From Vulcanimicrobiota bacterium (lineage in GTDB: Bacteria > Vulcanimicrobiota > Vulcanimicrobiia > Vulcanimicrobiales > Vulcanimicrobiaceae), in contig JABEUX010000169.1 in NCBI GenBank assembly GCA_013044185.1, positions 1 through 32,817 on the forward strand: a stretch of 32,817 bases of DNA, read 5' to 3'. A program made the position numbers and the translations under genes. The notes beneath the pieces were generated by a model, which did not search any database, was not told the DNA's origin, and saw nothing but the letters and a program-made list of their open reading frames with translations. Shown one piece after another: positions 8,412 through 16,885 of the stretch. The stretch's first letter is position 1. Every line of letters begins with the position of its first letter.

Positions 8412-11312
8412 ATGTCAAGAACGGCGTACGACGCGACTCTCCTCGATCGAATCGAGCCCCTTCTCGTGCACGCTCGTACGGCGCTCGTCGGGTGGGACAG
8501 ACATCACCGTATCTCCTACTGGTCGCAAAGCGCGACGAGCCTTTTTGGAATCGATTCCAAGGAGATGATGGGGAAAACCGTTGACGACGGCGCGTTCGTT
8601 CACCCTGCAGATCGGCCTGCAGTCGTAGAGCGGAGCGCTCGGCTACGCGAGGGCAATCAACGCGAGCGGGTCAATATCAACCGAAACACCCGCGGCGACG
8701 GTAGGACGATCGTCTGTCGTTGGACGCGAGCGGCCGAGCAGGACGACGATACGCTCTCAATTATTTCCTTCGTCGAGGATATCACCCGCGAATATGCCGC
8801 ACGAGACAGTATTCTCGAAAGTGAAGCCCGCTTTCGCACGCTCTACGCCGATAACCCAGATCCCATACTCATTCTGGATCGCGATGGCTTCGTTACCGAC
8901 GTCAACGATACAGCTCGACGCGTTCCCGAAGCCCTTTACGCCGATGCGATCGGAGTGCATTTTCACGATCTCGTCCCCGCCGATCGGCGGGCGGAACACG
9001 AAGCCTATTTCGAGCGAGCGCGCTCGGGCATCACGCAAGAGTACGAAATATCGCTCGTCGATAATGCCGGCATCGCGCGATATCTCTTAGTAAAAACGGT
9101 TCCTCTTTTTGAAAACGGTACGTTTGCCGGCGTGTACTCGATCCTTCACGACGATACCGTTCGACGAAAAGAGCAAGAGGACTTCGCGGCCACCGAACGC
9201 GAGCGGTACGAAAGCGCGCGTCGCTTACGTTCGCTCTTCGAGGCGAATCCGGACGGCGTCATCGCGCTTGATCGCTTTGGCCGCGTAACTGAAGCGAATG
9301 CAGCTGCGGTGCGAATCGGCGGATACAACATCGACGCGGTCATCGGTCGCAAATTTGAAGAATTCCTTACCGCAGCATACGCGTCGACGGCGCAACGACA
9401 TTTTTTGACCGCAATCGCCGGCGAGGGCTGTTCCCTCGCTCTGGAAGGCTATCGCATAGACGGCAGCATCGTTCCGCTCGACGTTACCCTTATTCCACAG
9501 TACGGCGGTGAGAATATTATCGGCGTATACGCGATTCTTCAAGATATCACGTTGCGACTCGACGCACAGGAGCGCGCGCGCGTTCAGGCGCAACGCGTGC
9601 GCGACCTGTACGCTATTGCGAGCGCGGTCGGCGAACCGCTCGTCGGCATGGTCGAGGCGCTACGCCTCGGTTGCCGCGTGTTTGAAGCCGAGATCGGGAT
9701 CGTTATCGATACGACGGGGCGCGCCCCGACGATCGAGGCCTCGGCGAACTCCTCCTCCGAGAGCGCGCTCGATCCCGACATTGCGTCGTTCGCCCGACAA
9801 ATTGCCGGGGCAGGTCTCGACGCCTCCCCGGTTATTACGCCCGAGACCCTCGCCGTACCGATCGACGTAGCCGGCGAGCGCTTTGGAGCGGCGATTTTTT
9901 CACGCATTTCTCGAACCCGAACCTTTACCGAAACCGACGCCGAGTTTCTCGGCCTGATCGCAACCTTGCTCCAGAGCTTCCTCGAGCGTAGCCGAGTCCG
10001 CCTCCACCTGCAACGCATGGCCTACGTAGACGTGCTTACCGGCCTCCCCAACGGTAGCGGTTTCCGCGAGCGCCTGCGTTCGGCGATAGAGAGCGCGCCG
10101 ATTCGAATGCAGCGCGTCGCCATACTTTTCTTCGGGCTCGATCGATTCAAGGATATCAACGAAACCCTGGGACATCGGCTCGGCGATCGACTCCTGCAAG
10201 CGGTGGGAACTCGTATCGAAGGCCTCTTTTCGTCGGTCGGCACCGTGGCGCGGATGGGAGGCGACGAATTCGCTATCGTGGTTCACGACGCCGGTACGAT
10301 CGACCGGTTACGAGACCTCGCCGAACAGATCATTGCCGCCATCGAAGAACCATTTATCGTCGACGAGTTCGAGCAATTTCTTTCTGCAAGCATCGGTATC
10401 GCCGTCTATCCCGAGGATGGAACCGACAGCGACGCTCTCGTAAAAAATGCCGACATTGCGATGTCGCGAGCGAAAGATCGCGGTCGCGGCGGCTATTATT
10501 TTTATAACGCCACGCTCGAATCGCCGATACTCATGCGACTTTCGCAAGAACGACTCTTACGGCGCGCTTTAGAACGAAACGAATTCCTCGTTTATTATCA
10601 GCCGCAAATTGATCTCACGGACGGCAAAATCGTCGGCCTCGAAGCCCTCGTTCGCTGGCAACATCCCGGCGCCGGTCTTATAGAACCGGGACGTTTTATA
10701 CCCAGTGCGGAAATATCCGGCCTCATCGTTCACTTAGGACGCTGGGTTTTAGAGACGGCTACCATGCAGGCGAGCGCGTGGGTGAAGCGCTTCGGCCCTC
10801 TCCGCCTCGCCGTAAACATCTCCGCCCGGCAGTTGCATCACCGACATTTGCGTCAAGAAATTCTCGGAGCCATCGACCTCTCCGGCCTCGATCCCCACCT
10901 TTTAGAACTCGAAATCACCGAGAGCGTTGCAATGAGCGACGTCGAACACGCTATTACGATCGTGCGAGAGATCAAAAGCTTGGGCGTCCGCACCGCAATC
11001 GACGATTTTGGAACGGGATACTCCTCGCTCGCATACTTGCGACGATTTGCTTTCGATGTTTTGAAAATCGATGGATCCTTCGTCGAGGGAATCGGGCGCG
11101 AACGCGAAGATGAAACGATCGTGAAAACGCTCGTTGGAATGGCCGCGAGCTTGGGATTGGAGACCGTTGCCGAATGCGTCGAGCGCAACGAGCAAGCGGT
11201 ATTTCTTCGCGACTATGGATGTCGATACGCCCAAGGGTTCCTTTACGTACCGCCTCTGCCGGCAAACGAAATCGACTCGCTCCTTGGATCTGGAACGATT
11301 TATAGTATTTAA
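8412..11312 (+). CDS. PAS(x3)-GAF-GGDEF-EAL cyclic-di-GMP signalling protein
   Basis: Three PAS-like segments, a GAF-like region, intact RMGGDEFAIV, EALVRW, DDFGTGYSSL and AECVERN. No transmembrane segment apparent. Confidence 0.93.
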   Translation: MSRTAYDATLLDRIEPLLVHARTALVGWDRHHRISYWSQSATSLFGIDSKEMMGKTVDDGAFVHPADRPAVVERSARLREGNQRERVNINRNTRGDGRTIVCRWTRAAEQDDDTLSIISFVEDITREYAARDSILESEARFRTLYADNPDPILILDRDGFVTDVNDTARRVPEALYADAIGVHFHDLVPADRRAEHEAYFERARSGITQEYEISLVDNAGIARYLLVKTVPLFENGTFAGVYSILHDDTVRRKEQEDFAATERERYESARRLRSLFEANPDGVIALDRFGRVTEANAAAVRIGGYNIDAVIGRKFEEFLTAAYASTAQRHFLTAIAGEGCSLALEGYRIDGSIVPLDVTLIPQYGGENIIGVYAILQDITLRLDAQERARVQAQRVRDLYAIASAVGEPLVGMVEALRLGCRVFEAEIGIVIDTTGRAPTIEASANSSSESALDPDIASFARQIAGAGLDASPVITPETLAVPIDVAGERFGAAIFSRISRTRTFTETDAEFLGLIATLLQSFLERSRVRLHLQRMAYVDVLTGLPNGSGFRERLRSAIESAPIRMQRVAILFFGLDRFKDINETLGHRLGDRLLQAVGTRIEGLFSSVGTVARMGGDEFAIVVHDAGTIDRLRDLAEQIIAAIEEPFIVDEFEQFLSASIGIAVYPEDGTDSDALVKNADIAMSRAKDRGRGGYYFYNATLESPILMRLSQERLLRRALERNEFLVYYQPQIDLTDGKIVGLEALVRWQHPGAGLIEPGRFIPSAEISGLIVHLGRWVLETATMQASAWVKRFGPLRLAVNISARQLHHRHLRQEILGAIDLSGLDPHLLELEITESVAMSDVEHAITIVREIKSLGVRTAIDDFGTGYSSLAYLRRFAFDVLKIDGSFVEGIGREREDETIVKTLVGMAASLGLETVAECVERNEQAVFLRDYGCRYAQGFLYVPPLPANEIDSLLGSGTIYSI

Positions 11313-12530
11313 ATGAACGACGTACGTAACGATACGGATTATATCAAAAATCGAGAACGCACGAACGCTCTTTTCTCAACTATTGCGCGCGATGCATTTT
11401 TCGATTCTCCTATTCCGCTGCGACATCCCTTTATATTCTATTACGGACACCTGCCTGCGTTTAGTTTTTTAACTCTCAATCGAGCCCATTGCGGAGAGCG
11501 AGCGATCGACGAAGGACTTGAAGAATTATTTCGCCGAGGAATCGACCCTGCGGATCGAACGAAGGCTCACCAACTCACGATCGAGCGTTGGCCTGATCGC
11601 GATACAATCGAACGCTTTATCACCGAATGCGATCGCCGAGTTCTCGCCGTGTTGCGGAAAAACGAACCCAAGGATCGCTTTGCAACGCATACGATTCTCG
11701 AACATGAGGATATGCATCACGAGACGCTAACCTACATCATTCATCAACTCGCCTACGAAAAAAAGCGCGCACCCCGTTTTTTGCATCCCGATGGATCCGT
11801 CCCACAAAGCGACCCCCTCCCCGTTTCGCGGGGGATCGCCGTACTTGGCCTGCCAAGCGATGATGAGCGTTTTTCGTGGGACAACGAGCGGGGTTCGCTC
11901 GAATGCAACGTTGAGGAATTTGCCATCGATCGCTTCAAGGTTACGAATGGCGATTGGCTTGAGTTCGTCGATGCCGGCGGCCCCTTTCCGTTTTTTTGGG
12001 AACGCGCGGAAGGACGGTGGAACTTGCGAGCCTGCTTCGAACGGATCCCCCTTCCCCTTTCGTGGCCGGTCTATGTAACGCTCGAACAAGCACGAGCCTT
12101 CGCTCGCTGGAAAGGCGCTCGACTGCCGACCGAGGCGGAGTATCATCGGGCGGCGTTTTGCACTCCCTGGGGCGAGACGCGTAGCTATCCGTGGGGGAAT
12201 GAGTCGCCCTCCGATCGTCACGGGAACTTCGATTTCCGGCGCTACGACCCGGAGCCGGTTTTTGCCACCCCGGCCGGAGCGAGCGCCTGGGGAGTGGAGG
12301 GCCTTTTCGGCAATGGCTGGGAGTGGACGACGACGCCATTTGCACCTTTTCCGGGCTTCGTTCCCCATCCAACCTATACGAGGTACTCCGCCGATTTCTT
12401 CGACGGTCGGCACTTCGTTCTCAAGGGAGCCTCGCCGGTAACGCCGCGCCGTTTACTTCGCGCGAGTTTTCGCAACTGGTTTTATCCGAATTATCCATAC
12501 CTCTATGCTTCATTTCGATGCGTTCGATAA
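11313..12530 (+). CDS. DinB_2 + FGE-sulfatase domain non-heme iron protein (EgtB/SenA/OvoA-like sulfoxide synthase family)
   Basis: FYYGHLPAF plus HEDMHHETL (H...HxxxH ligand pattern) in the N-terminal half; KVTNGDWLEFVDAGG, RLPTEAEYHRAAF, GNGWEWTTTPFAPFPGF, LLRASFRNWFYPNYPYLYASFRCVR in the C-terminal half. ATG directly follows the preceding TAA. Confidence 0.82.
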   Translation: MNDVRNDTDYIKNRERTNALFSTIARDAFFDSPIPLRHPFIFYYGHLPAFSFLTLNRAHCGERAIDEGLEELFRRGIDPADRTKAHQLTIERWPDRDTIERFITECDRRVLAVLRKNEPKDRFATHTILEHEDMHHETLTYIIHQLAYEKKRAPRFLHPDGSVPQSDPLPVSRGIAVLGLPSDDERFSWDNERGSLECNVEEFAIDRFKVTNGDWLEFVDAGGPFPFFWERAEGRWNLRACFERIPLPLSWPVYVTLEQARAFARWKGARLPTEAEYHRAAFCTPWGETRSYPWGNESPSDRHGNFDFRRYDPEPVFATPAGASAWGVEGLFGNGWEWTTTPFAPFPGFVPHPTYTRYSADFFDGRHFVLKGASPVTPRRLLRASFRNWFYPNYPYLYASFRCVR

Positions 12531-12580
12531 ACGCTCGCGCGAAGAGGCGGTATACCGGGCGCGTCTAACTACATCGCTCT

Positions 12581-14026
12581 ATGACTGCACATGAAAAGCG
12601 CGTTCCCATCACCGTCGCCGACGGCGACGGCATCGGCCCGGAGATCATGGATGCCACCCTCCGGATCATCACCGCAGCAGGCGCTCGTATCGAGATCGAA
12701 AAGATCGAAATCGGCGAGGCCGTCTACAGCCGCGGACTCGACAGCGGCATCGAACCCTCATCGTGGGAGTCGCTGCGGCGAACTCAGGTTTTCCTAAAAG
12801 CTCCGATAACCACGCCTCAGGGTGGCGGCTTTAAGAGCCTCAACGTGACCGTGCGTAAGGCGCTGGGCATGTACGCCAACGTCCGCCCGTGCGCCTCGCT
12901 ACATCCGTTCGTCTCTACCAAACACCCAAAAATGAACATCGTCATCGTGCGTGAGAACGAAGAGGACGTCTACGGCGGCATCGAGCATCGGCAAACAAAT
13001 CAGGTCGCTCAATGCCTGAAGCTGATCTCTCGCCCTGCAAGTAAACGTATCGTTCGCTATGCATTCGAGTACGCTCGTGCGAATAAGCGGAAAAAAGTTA
13101 CCTGCTTCACCAAAGACAACATTATGAAATTTACCGACGGGCTCTTCCATCGAACGTTCGAAGAGATCGCGTTGGAGTATCCCGATATCGAGCACGAACA
13201 TTGGATCGTCGATATCGGCGCTGCGAAGCTTGCCGATACCCCCGAGGCCTTCGATGTGATCGTCATGCCGAATCTCTACGGCGATATTCTCTCCGACGTC
13301 GCTGCGCAGATTACCGGATCGGTCGGGCTCGCCGGGTCGGCAAACATCGGCGACCACTGCTCGATGTTCGAAGCAATTCACGGCTCCGCTCCGCGGCGCG
13401 CCGGTCAAAATCTTGCAAATCCTTCGGGCCTGCTCCACGGCGCACTGCTGATGCTGGTGCATATCGGACAGGGCGACGTCGCAGAACGCGCTCACAATGC
13501 ATGGCTCACGACCATCGAAGACGGCATTCACACCTACGACATCTTCAAAGAGGGTGTCTCGAAGGAAAAGGTCGGCACGCGTGAATTTGCCGACGCCGTC
13601 ATCGCTCGCCTCGGCCGCGAGCCGAAGGTACTCCCTCCGGCTCGCTACGCCGTCGGCGCGGCGATGGATCTCTCGATCCGTCCGGGCGGCGTGCCGCCAA
13701 AAAAGGAGCAGGTTGGCGTCGATATCTTTATCGATCAACGTGACGGCAACCCCGACGAAATCGCCGCACGTGCGAAGCGCGTTGCTATCGATGGTGTGAA
13801 GCTCGTGGTCATCGCCAATCGTGGAAGCAAAGTCTGGCCCGACGGCAACCCCGACACCTTCTGGAGCGATCACTGGTCGCTCCGGTTCGAAGGCAAGCCT
13901 TTCGATGGGAAGCGCGTCGCCGATATCATCGCGGCGATGCACGCGGCGGGCTTCGATGTTATCAAAACCGAGGGGCTCTATACCTTCAACGGTGAGCGAG
14001 GCTACTCGCTCGCACAGGGGCAATAG
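12581..14026 (+). CDS. icd: NADP-dependent isocitrate dehydrogenase (Thermus/Rickettsia type with C-terminal extension)
   Basis: ITVADGDGIGPEIMDATL, SLNVTVRKALGMYANVRPC, IVIVRENEEDVYGGIEHRQTN, VMPNLYGDILSDVAAQITGSVGLAGSANIG, FEAIHGSAPRRAGQNLANPSGLL, plus a ~140-aa C-terminal domain. Confidence 0.93.
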   Translation: MTAHEKRVPITVADGDGIGPEIMDATLRIITAAGARIEIEKIEIGEAVYSRGLDSGIEPSSWESLRRTQVFLKAPITTPQGGGFKSLNVTVRKALGMYANVRPCASLHPFVSTKHPKMNIVIVRENEEDVYGGIEHRQTNQVAQCLKLISRPASKRIVRYAFEYARANKRKKVTCFTKDNIMKFTDGLFHRTFEEIALEYPDIEHEHWIVDIGAAKLADTPEAFDVIVMPNLYGDILSDVAAQITGSVGLAGSANIGDHCSMFEAIHGSAPRRAGQNLANPSGLLHGALLMLVHIGQGDVAERAHNAWLTTIEDGIHTYDIFKEGVSKEKVGTREFADAVIARLGREPKVLPPARYAVGAAMDLSIRPGGVPPKKEQVGVDIFIDQRDGNPDEIAARAKRVAIDGVKLVVIANRGSKVWPDGNPDTFWSDHWSLRFEGKPFDGKRVADIIAAMHAAGFDVIKTEGLYTFNGERGYSLAQGQ

Positions 14027-14687
14027 CATTCGTATCGTCAGCCTGCTCCCGAGCGCTACGGAGATTCTCTACGCGATCGGAGCAGGCGCCGCAAGCACGA
14101 ACGCTACCGGCACTCACCTCGTCGGCACTCCCGGAAGGGAGCGACGCCGCTACGATCGATCGCCACGTTCGCAGCGGAATACACGAAGGATCGAGCCCGA
14201 TCTCATCATCACGCAGGAGCTCTGCGGCGTCTGCGCGGCGATCTTCGAATCGTCACGATCGAGCCGTGCTCGTTTGAGCAGGTTCTCGATACGATACGAA
14301 CGCTCGGATCGCTCACCGGACACGCGAGCGAGGCTGCGCGCCCGCGCCCGGCGCGCATTGCACGATCCGCCGTTCGCGCCCGGTCACTGGACGCCCGACC
14401 TGCTCGAATTGCTCGGCGTGCGCTCGACGATTGCATTTCCACACGAACCCGCTCGCTCCGTGAGCTGGGAAGAGATCGCGGGCAGCGATCCCGAAAGCTC
14501 GCCGCGCCGTTGCCGAACTCGACCGGATTGCGGACGGCGCGATCTTCGCGCCGTCCGCGACGGGCGCATTATCGTGCTCGACGGGAACGCCTATTTCAAT
14601 CGTCCTGACGTGCGCCTCGTCGAAGGGACGGAGATGCTTCTGGAGGCACGCTCGGCGCTCGAAGATGCGCGGTATCGTCGAGCGTAA
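13992..14687 (+). pseudogene. BtuF-like cobalamin/helical-backbone metal-binding protein remnant, scrambled by several frame-changing deletions
   Basis: Homologous blocks fall in successive frames: IRIVSLLPSATEILYAIGAG (14028-14087), ARTLPALTSSALPEGSDAATIDRHVRSGIHEGSS (14095-14196, +1 frame), EPDLIITQELCGVCA (14193-14237), LRIVTIEPCSFEQVLDTIRTLGSLTGHASEAAR (14243-14341, third frame), LHDPPFAPGHWTPDLLELLGV...VSWEEIAGSDPE (14358-14495), AVAELDRIA (14506-14532), LRAVRDGRIIVLDGNAYFNRPDVRLVEGTEML (from 14544). Confidence 0.8.
14530..14558. repeat. Perfect 13-bp inverted repeat with a 3-nt loop
   Basis: gcggacggcgcga-tct-tcgcgccgtccgc read directly; no T-tract on either side. Confidence 0.85.
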
Positions 14688-15258
14688 GAATACGTGCCCG
14701 GCCATCAACGTATTCGATACGCGTGATCGACGCGTGCGAGAAGCGCACCGTCATCGCATCGAAGCTCCTCCCTAGTAGCTCGGCGAGGAGCGCATGGAGC
14801 GTGCCGGCGTGCGCGACGACGAGGATGCGCCGTTCGTCGTAGGGCGCTCGCTCGTTCAACCACGCACGAACGCGCAGCCGAACGTCGGCAAACGTTTCGC
14901 CGCCTTGAGGATGGTAATCGCGAGCCGAGGTTAACGCGGTACCGCCCGCTGCGGGAAACTCCTCGACAATCTCCGCCCACGTTCTACCCTCCCAGGCACC
15001 GAAGTCGAATTCGCGGAGTCGAACGTCGAAGGCAAGCGGCACCGCGCGCCCAAAAAGGATCGCCTCGGCGGTCGACGCGGCCCGTATGAGATCGCTTGAG
15101 AACGCCGCATCGATCGGGTCGTCGGCGAGTGCTTCGGCGGCAGCGCGCGCCTGCGCGATCCCCTCGGGCGAGAGCGGAATATCGCTGCGCCCTTGAAAGC
15201 GCCCGGAGCTGTTCCAGGCGGTACGTCCATGCCTGACCAGCAAGAGTTCCACGAGCAC
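14596..15258 (-). CDS. Histidine phosphatase (phosphoglycerate mutase-like / CobC-like)
   Basis: ELLLVRHGRTAWNSSGRFQGRSDIPLSPEGIAQA, DVRLREFDFGAWEGRTWAEI, YHPQGGETFADV, ILVVAHAGTLHALL. Confidence 0.92.
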   Translation of the reverse strand: MLVELLLVRHGRTAWNSSGRFQGRSDIPLSPEGIAQARAAAEALADDPIDAAFSSDLIRAASTAEAILFGRAVPLAFDVRLREFDFGAWEGRTWAEIVEEFPAAGGTALTSARDYHPQGGETFADVRLRVRAWLNERAPYDERRILVVAHAGTLHALLAELLGRSFDAMTVRFSHASITRIEYVDGRARILTLDDTAHLRAPSVPPEASPSLRRGARQDD

Positions 15259-15360
15259 CCCTCATGCTCGCTGCAGCATTGCCCTTCCTGCACGTCGAAT
15301 GCGCCCCGCATGGGCGACGGAACGGCTGCAACGCGCGAGCAACGCATCGGCGTGCGCAAA

Positions 15361-16206
15361 ATGTATAAGCTCTTCATTAACGGGAGATTCGTGCGCTCGG
15401 AGTCCGCGCGCAGCACGCCGCTCTGGGACGGGAAAGCGTTCCAGGCAAATATCGCGCAGGCGTCGCGAAAAGATCTGCGCGATGCGGTAACCGCCGCACG
15501 CGCAGCACAGGTTCGATGGTGGGAGCAAGACCCGCAACTGCGCGGCCTCATGATCTACCGCCTCGGAGAGATGATCGAGGCACGGCGCTCCGAGTATATC
15601 GATGCGATCGCCGCGAGCCTGGAGCGGGATACTCCGAGCGCTTCCGAAGAGGTCGATCTCGCAATCGATCGCGTCGTATGGTATGCGGGTTGGTGCGACA
15701 AATACTCAGCGTTGCTCTCCTCGATGAATCCCGTCGCCGGGCCGCATTTTAATTGCTCGACACCCGAACCGATGGGGGTCGTCGGCATCCTCGCCCCGCA
15801 GGCGCCGCTCTTTCTCGGAGCGCTCACGGCACTTCTTCCCCCGTTGGTAGCGGGGAATTCCGTGATCATTCTCGCTTCCGAACGCGATCCGCGCCCCGCG
15901 GTCGCCCTCGCCGAAGCGATTGCCCTCTCCGATATTCCAGCCGGCGTCGTCAACGTGCTCACCGGGTTTCGCAGCGAAATCGGCCCGGCGATGGCCAAAC
16001 ACGACGGTCTTGAAGCAATCGCTTGCGCGCGTGAGGACCTCGCGCAATGGAGCGAGATCGAACGCGAATCTGCGGCCGCTATCAAACGTATTCGCGCGTT
16101 TCCGCTCCACCATGCCGCCGATTACTTCGGCGACCGCGCCCAGTCGCTTGAGGCGATCGCAGAATTTTGCGAGATCAAGACGATCTGGCATCCGACGGGA
16201 TTCTAA
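15361..16206 (+). CDS. Truncated, non-catalytic ALDH-superfamily protein resembling the C-terminal lobe of ALDH16
   Basis: MYKLFINGRFVRSESARS...ASRKDLRDAVTAARAAQVRWWEQ...VVWYAGWCDKYSALLSSMNPVAG...EPMGVVGILAPQAPLFLGALTALLPPLVAGNSVIILASE...IPAGVVNVLTG...EFCEIKTIWHPTGF. No LELGGK or catalytic Cys segment. ORF begins at 15193; ATG at 15361 preferred. Confidence 0.85.
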   Translation: MYKLFINGRFVRSESARSTPLWDGKAFQANIAQASRKDLRDAVTAARAAQVRWWEQDPQLRGLMIYRLGEMIEARRSEYIDAIAASLERDTPSASEEVDLAIDRVVWYAGWCDKYSALLSSMNPVAGPHFNCSTPEPMGVVGILAPQAPLFLGALTALLPPLVAGNSVIILASERDPRPAVALAEAIALSDIPAGVVNVLTGFRSEIGPAMAKHDGLEAIACAREDLAQWSEIERESAAAIKRIRAFPLHHAADYFGDRAQSLEAIAEFCEIKTIWHPTGF

Positions 16207-16214
16207 TCGAGGCC

Positions 16215-16877
16215 ATGGCTACGCGCACCGCTGAGTCGCAGTTGCGAGCCGAGATCGTCGACTGTGCGATGCGGCTCTGGCACCGCGGCCTCGTCACGGG
16301 CAGCAGCGGGAACATCAGCGCTCGCATGGAGGACGGGAATCTGCTCGTTACGCCCTCGGGGCGTTCGTTCGAACGTCTGCGCGAAAGCGATATCGTTCGC
16401 GTCGACCGAAGCGGAAGGGCGCACGACGCAGCGGCGCTCCCGAGCAGCGAGCTACCGCTTCACCTCGCAGCCTATCGGGTGCGCACTGATGCGGCCTTTC
16501 TCGTGCACACGCACCCAACCGCCTGCGTGATCTGGAGCAAACGTGGCCGGCTCTTTGCGCGCGACACGGTTGGAGCGATGGAGACGTTGGGGGCGGTCGG
16601 CTGGGTGCCCTACGCCGCGGCCGGTAGCTCGGAGCTCGCCGAATCGGGCGCCGAGATCTTCGCTCGCGGTGTCGACACCATTCTGATGGAACGCCATGGA
16701 CTCTCCGTTCTTGCCGCGACGATGGAGCGTGCGTTTATCTTGACCGACCTCGCAGAGGAGAGCGCCCGCATCGCCATCGGTAGCGCAGAGGCGAGGCACG
16801 CTGAATTCTCCGAGCAAGGTAAGCCGTGCCTCGGAGATGAAGAACGCTGCATGCCGCCGTATCGCGTGATCTTCTAA
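16215..16877 (+). CDS. Class II aldolase/adducin family protein (fuculose-phosphate aldolase-like)
   Basis: LVTGSSGNISARM, LLVTPSGRSFERL, LPSSELPLHLAAYR, FLVHTHPTACV, LMERHGLSVL. Confidence 0.9.
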   Translation: MATRTAESQLRAEIVDCAMRLWHRGLVTGSSGNISARMEDGNLLVTPSGRSFERLRESDIVRVDRSGRAHDAAALPSSELPLHLAAYRVRTDAAFLVHTHPTACVIWSKRGRLFARDTVGAMETLGAVGWVPYAAAGSSELAESGAEIFARGVDTILMERHGLSVLAATMERAFILTDLAEESARIAIGSAEARHAEFSEQGKPCLGDEERCMPPYRVIF

Positions 16878-16885
16878 ACCGACGA

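Noticed and set aside
12899-14029. 376-aa minus-strand ORF
   Set aside because: Fully antisense to isocitrate dehydrogenase; high-GC shadow ORF without recognisable motifs.
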